In this document: piece by piece, positions 60,698-64,000 of the stretch
Layout of the letters: every line of letters starts with the position of its first letter
Numbering within the stretch: position 1 is the stretch's first letter
From: Paraburkholderia graminis C4D1M
GTDB taxonomy: Bacteria > Pseudomonadota > Gammaproteobacteria > Burkholderiales > Burkholderiaceae
Assembly (NCBI RefSeq): GCF_000172415.1
Contig: NZ_ABLD01000027.1
Span: 18,116 to 82,115, forward strand
Length of the DNA: 64,000 nt
Direction: 5' to 3'
The notes under the pieces: model-generated
Told to the model about the DNA's origin: nothing
Seen by the model: only the letters and a program-made list of their open reading frames with translations
Databases searched by the model: none
Translations under genes and position numbers: made by a program

Positions 60698-61477
60698 ATG
60701 TCCTACACGCCATCCGAGTTTCGTCAGCAAGTGCGCAGCGGTCCCCTGTCCGGTCCCACCGCGGGTTATTGCGGCGACTATGCGCAAGCCAATCTCGCCA
60801 TTCTTCCGCAGCAATACGCTGGCGATTTCCTGCGTTTTTGCACGCTCAATCCGAAGGCGTGTCCGTTGCTCGGCATCGGCGAACCGGGCGCGTGGCGCGT
60901 GCCCGCACTCGGCGCGGATCTCGACATTCGCAACGACGTGCCGGCGTTCTATGTGTATCGCCACGGCGAACGCGCGGAGGAAGTGCGCAGCCTCGATGAA
61001 CTGTGGCGCGACGACCTCGTCGTGTTCGCGATCGGCTGCTCGTTTTCATTCGAGGAAATGCTGCGGCGCGAAGGCATCGGTCTGCGTCATATCGAGCAGC
61101 AGGTCAATGTGCCGATGTATCGAACGCGCGAGCCCAATGTGCGCGCCGGCGTGTTCGGCGGCAATCGCGTCGTCTCGATGCGTCCGATGAAAGCCGCCGA
61201 CGCCATCCGCGCGATTCAGATCACGAGCCGCTTTCCTGCTGTCCACGGCGCGCCGGTGCATATCGGCGATCCGTCGTTGATCGGCATTCGCGATCTGTCG
61301 CGGCCCGATTTCGGCGATGCGGTCGACATCCACGACGACGAACTGCCGGTGTTCTGGGCCTGCGGCGTCACACCGCAAGCCGCGATAGAAAGCGCGCGCC
61401 TGCCATTTGCGATCGCGCACAAGCCGGGGCACATGCTCGTCACCGACATCCTCAACACCACGCTCGCCGTGATCTAG
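60698..61477 (+). CDS. DUF1445 / D-glutamate cyclase-like hydro-lyase family protein
   Basis: A 259-residue protein of the family annotated as putative hydro-lyase. The start SPSEFRQ-like (YTPSEFRQQVRSG), GPTAGYCGDYAQANLAILP, NPKACPLLGIGEPG, GCSFSFEEML and the C-terminal HKPGHMLVTDILN are conserved. Relatives are tied to D-glutamate/5-oxoproline metabolism or stand beside organic-acid genes. It is followed 67 bp later by an MFS carrier, so it probably acts on the imported compound. Confidence 0.85.
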   Translation: MSYTPSEFRQQVRSGPLSGPTAGYCGDYAQANLAILPQQYAGDFLRFCTLNPKACPLLGIGEPGAWRVPALGADLDIRNDVPAFYVYRHGERAEEVRSLDELWRDDLVVFAIGCSFSFEEMLRREGIGLRHIEQQVNVPMYRTREPNVRAGVFGGNRVVSMRPMKAADAIRAIQITSRFPAVHGAPVHIGDPSLIGIRDLSRPDFGDAVDIHDDELPVFWACGVTPQAAIESARLPFAIAHKPGHMLVTDILNTTLAVI

Positions 61478-61544
61478 CGCGGCGCCATTTCATCCGCAAG
61501 CCGCGCGCGAAGACGCGGTCCATCACGACGACCGGAGTTCAAGC

Positions 61545-62846
61545 ATGGAAACCGAAGCGCAGTTGACCGCGGACGCCGAGCGCTACGGCGCGTCCGGCGC
61601 GGGGAAAGGCCCGTTCGCATGGTATCGGCGGATCTCCGCGGCCGAGAAGCGTGCGTTCTGGAGTTGCAAGATCGGCTACGTGCTCGACGCAATGGACACG
61701 CAGTTCCTGAGCTTCGTGATTCCGACACTGATCGCGACGTGGGGCATCACGCGTGGCGACGCGGGACTGATCGGCACCGTCACGCTGCTGAGTTCCGCGG
61801 TGGGCGGATGGGCAGCGGGCGTACTGTCCGATCGCGTCGGACGAGTGAAGACCTTGCAGATCACGATCCTCTGGTTCGCCGTTTTCACGCTGGCGTGCGC
61901 GCTCGCGCAGAACTTCTCGCAGTTGCTGTGGGCGCGAGGATTGATGGGACTCGGCTTCGGCGGCGAATGGACGGCGGGCGCCGTGCTGATCGGCGAAGTG
62001 ATTCGCGCACGCGACCGCGGCAAGGCGGTGGGGCTCGTGCAGGCGGGATGGGCGATTGGCTGGGGCGTGTCGACGTTGCTCTTCATGGCCGTCTTCTCGC
62101 TCGTTCCCGCCGACTACGCGTGGCGCGTGCTGTTCGCGATCGGCATCGCGCCGGCGCCGTTCGTGATCTGGATTCGCCGCTTCGTCGAAGAACCGGAGGT
62201 GCATCGGCGGCAGAAAGAGGCGCAGGATGCGGCGCAGGCGCGTCCTTCGCTGTTTGATATTTTCCGCGGCGACATCGTCTGGACGACATTGCGCGCGTCC
62301 ATTCTCGCGACGGGTGTGCAAGGCGGCTACTACGCGGTGACGACGTGGCTGCCGACGTATCTGAAGACGGAGCGGCACCTGAGCGTGATCGGCACCGGCA
62401 GTTATCTTGGCGTCGTGATCGTCGGATCGTATTGCGGGTATCTGACGGGTGCGTATGTGAGCGACCGTATTGGCCGCAAGCGCGCGTTCATTGCGTTCGC
62501 CCTCGCTTCGTGCGCGATTGCATCGATCTACACGCAGCTTCCGCTAGATAACTTCTCGATGCTGATGCTCGGCTTCCCGCTCGGGTTCTGCGCGTCCGGT
62601 ATTTTTTCAGGCATGGGTGCGTTCCTGACCGAACTGTTTCCTACGCGCATTCGCGGTTCGGGCCAGGGCTTTTGCTACAACTTCGGCCGCGCTGTCGGTG
62701 CGACCTTCCCGTTCCTGATCGGCTACGTGTCGCAAACGATGACGCTCGGCCACGCAATCGGCGCATTCGCGGCGGCGGCCTATGGAATCGTGATTCTCGC
62801 CGCGCTTACGCTGCCGGAAACGCGAGGCCGGGCGCTCGACGACTAA
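61545..62846 (+). CDS. MFS transporter, acid:H+ symporter type
   Basis: A 433-residue MFS carrier with 12 predicted helices. DAMDTQFLSFVIPTL in helix 1 has the acidic residue common in organic-acid symporters; GVLSDRVGRVKTLQ is the loop 2-3 motif; GFGGEWTAGAVLIGEVI and the C-terminal TELFPTRIRGSGQGFCYNFGR are typical of the AAHS/SHS groups. GGAG precedes the ATG. Its substrate is likely a mono- or dicarboxylate; malonate is possible because the mdc operon has no transporter of its own. Confidence 0.88.
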   Translation: METEAQLTADAERYGASGAGKGPFAWYRRISAAEKRAFWSCKIGYVLDAMDTQFLSFVIPTLIATWGITRGDAGLIGTVTLLSSAVGGWAAGVLSDRVGRVKTLQITILWFAVFTLACALAQNFSQLLWARGLMGLGFGGEWTAGAVLIGEVIRARDRGKAVGLVQAGWAIGWGVSTLLFMAVFSLVPADYAWRVLFAIGIAPAPFVIWIRRFVEEPEVHRRQKEAQDAAQARPSLFDIFRGDIVWTTLRASILATGVQGGYYAVTTWLPTYLKTERHLSVIGTGSYLGVVIVGSYCGYLTGAYVSDRIGRKRAFIAFALASCAIASIYTQLPLDNFSMLMLGFPLGFCASGIFSGMGAFLTELFPTRIRGSGQGFCYNFGRAVGATFPFLIGYVSQTMTLGHAIGAFAAAAYGIVILAALTLPETRGRALDD

Positions 62847-62882
62847 AAAAGCGCGCCCCTGCCACCCTCTTTAGTGCGAGGC

Positions 62883-63980
62883 TCAGGCCTGTTCGGGCGC
62901 GCGGCCTATCACATGCGAGTCGGTTGCTGCCGACGCTTCTCCATGCGCGCGTTCGCGTCCCGACGTGACGACCGCGCCGGTGCCGCCGGGACGCCGCACT
63001 GACTTCGCATGCCGTTCGATCAGCCGCTGCAGCAGGCAGAAAGCGCACAGCAGCGCGCCGATCACGATGCGGGTCCACCAGGAACTGAGCGTGCCGTCGA
63101 ACGTAATCAGCGTCTGGATGGTGCCCAGAATGCCGACGCCGAACAGCGATCCGACCACATAGCCGACGCCGCCCGTCAGCAGCGTTCCGCCGATCACGGT
63201 CGCGGCAATCGCGTCGAGTTCCATGCCCTGCCCTTGCAAGCCGTAGCCGGACAGCACATAGAACGTGAACACCGCGCCACCGAGCGCCGAGCAGAAGCCG
63301 CTCAGCGCATACACGCCGATGCGCGTGTGCGCGACCGGCAAGCCCATCAACAGCGCGGAGCGGGCATTGCCGCCCACCGCGTACACATTGCGGCCAAAGC
63401 GCGTGAAGTGCGCGATAAAAATGGCGCCGACGAGCGCGACGAACGCGATCAGCACGTTCGCGGTCACGGAGCCGATGCCGATGTCCAGACGGAATGCGGA
63501 GATCGCGTGGAAGGTCGGATCGGTGATCGTGATCGACTGCGTGGTGATCAGAAAACACAGGCCGCGCGCGAAGAACATGCCGGCGAGCGTCACGATAAAC
63601 GCCTGCAGACGAAAGAAGTGAATCAGCGCGCCCTGCACGGCGCCGAACACGGTGCCCATCAGAAGAACGATCGGCAGAATGATCCATACCGACACATGCA
63701 GCCGCTCGGACAATACCGCTTCTACAATCGTAGTGAGCGCAACGACGGAACCGACGGACAGATCGATCCCGCCCGACACGATCACGAACGTCATGCCGAT
63801 GGCGACAATCAGCAGGAACGCGTTATCCACCAGTAGATCGAGCAGCACCTGCCACGAGAAAAAGCCTGTGTACATGACCGAGCCGAAGCCGAACAGCGCG
63901 CAGAACAGCAGGATCGTAACCGCGATGGGCAAGGTGCGCGGATCGACGATATGCGCCCACGCTGCGAACAATCGTCTCAT
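62883..63980 (-). CDS. Sugar ABC transporter permease (YjfF/RbsC family)
   Basis: A 365-residue permease. AIGMTFVIVSGGIDLSVGSVVALTTIVEA and the C-terminal GMELDAIAATVIGGTLLTGGVGYVVGSLFG are hallmarks of the ribose/galactofuranose class; the sequence follows YjfF most closely. Eight or more helices, with an unusual charged C-terminal tail of about 45 residues. ATG at 63980 overlaps what looks like the stop of an upstream permease (ATGA), so it is the distal gene of an operon that begins outside the window. Confidence 0.88.
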   Translation of the reverse strand: MRRLFAAWAHIVDPRTLPIAVTILLFCALFGFGSVMYTGFFSWQVLLDLLVDNAFLLIVAIGMTFVIVSGGIDLSVGSVVALTTIVEAVLSERLHVSVWIILPIVLLMGTVFGAVQGALIHFFRLQAFIVTLAGMFFARGLCFLITTQSITITDPTFHAISAFRLDIGIGSVTANVLIAFVALVGAIFIAHFTRFGRNVYAVGGNARSALLMGLPVAHTRIGVYALSGFCSALGGAVFTFYVLSGYGLQGQGMELDAIAATVIGGTLLTGGVGYVVGSLFGVGILGTIQTLITFDGTLSSWWTRIVIGALLCAFCLLQRLIERHAKSVRRPGGTGAVVTSGRERAHGEASAATDSHVIGRAPEQA

Positions 63981-64000
63981 CGTGCCACCCCGCGTGATCG
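63977..64000 (-). CDS. C-terminal end of an upstream gene, probably the partner permease (YtfT-like)
   Basis: Reading leftward from the window edge in the frame that ends TGA at 63979-63977 gives RSRGVAR, a basic tail. The ATGA overlap with yjfF is the usual arrangement for the two permease genes. Only seven codons are visible, so the identity rests on position. Confidence 0.35.
   Translation of the reverse strand, partial: RSRGVAR

Noticed and set aside
1..64000. Mobile element, phage, CRISPR array, tRNA or rRNA
   Set aside because: I found no transposase, integrase, terminal repeats, regularly spaced repeats or cloverleaf/rRNA sequence in the window.

Overview
The window is GC-rich, densely coded DNA with long open frames in antisense of most genes. 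Codon use and gene content point to a beta-proteobacterium of the Burkholderiaceae, most likely Paraburkholderia or Caballeronia. Support comes from the porin start, the GarD/KdgD/Udh uronate cluster, a cyanide-insensitive bd oxidase, an mdc malonate decarboxylase operon and several paired HutC/GntR regulators with amino-acid ABC transporters. It looks like catabolic accessory DNA from a chromosome or secondary replicon. I see no rRNA, tRNA, CRISPR array, insertion sequence or phage.

Region 1 (1-21.4 kb) is a pectin/hexuronate/aldarate cluster. It encodes a GH28 polygalacturonase predicted to be a Tat-exported lipoprotein, a TRAP transporter (dctPQM), GarP-like and ExuT-like MFS carriers, two uronate dehydrogenase paralogues and an SMP-30 lactonase. 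It also encodes galactarate dehydratase GarD, then two ways to consume 5-keto-4-deoxyglucarate: KdgD plus 2-oxoglutarate semialdehyde dehydrogenase (to 2-oxoglutarate), and GarL plus GarR (to pyruvate and D-glycerate). A FadR-type GntR regulator lies in the middle. A recurring 16-18 bp element, consensus near TTGTASGATGACKTAT, lies upstream of garD, kdgD, the aldehyde dehydrogenase, garL (weak), udh2 and dctP, and probably defines the regulon. An ilvD gene of the ~616-residue type sits inside the cluster.

Region 2 (21.7-28.6 kb) holds cioA-cioB plus an unlisted 52-residue DUF2474-like subunit behind an FNR/ANR-like box, then a NarL-type response regulator overlapping tail-to-tail with a hybrid histidine kinase, then a divergent sigma-70-like protein. 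Region 3 (28.7-32.1 kb) is a GMC oxidoreductase fused to an alpha/beta hydrolase, broken by three small indels within about 110 bp.

Region 4 (32.2-45.1 kb) is the most unusual part. Two amino-acid ABC transporters, two HutC-type repressors, a 2OG-Fe(II) oxygenase and an FAD-linked 2-hydroxyacid dehydrogenase surround a histidine ammonia-lyase homologue. In that homologue the Ala-Ser-Gly triad that forms the MIO cofactor is deleted in frame while the rest of the fold is kept. Two pairs of palindromes (GGTATATACC type and TTGTATAGACAA type) mark the outer promoters.

Region 5 (45-51.8 kb) holds an ICMT-like methyltransferase, an arylamine N-acetyltransferase, a secreted Ser/Gln-rich protein, an OprB porin, a LysR/DMT-transporter pair and a YefM-YoeB toxin-antitoxin module. 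Region 6 (52.4-62.8 kb) is a GntR-led malonate decarboxylase operon (mdcABCDEGH, tightly overlapping), then a LysR gene divergent from a DUF1445-MFS pair. The right edge holds a YjfF-type sugar ABC permease. Several intergenic gaps carry short tandem repeats with 9, 11 or 15 bp periods.
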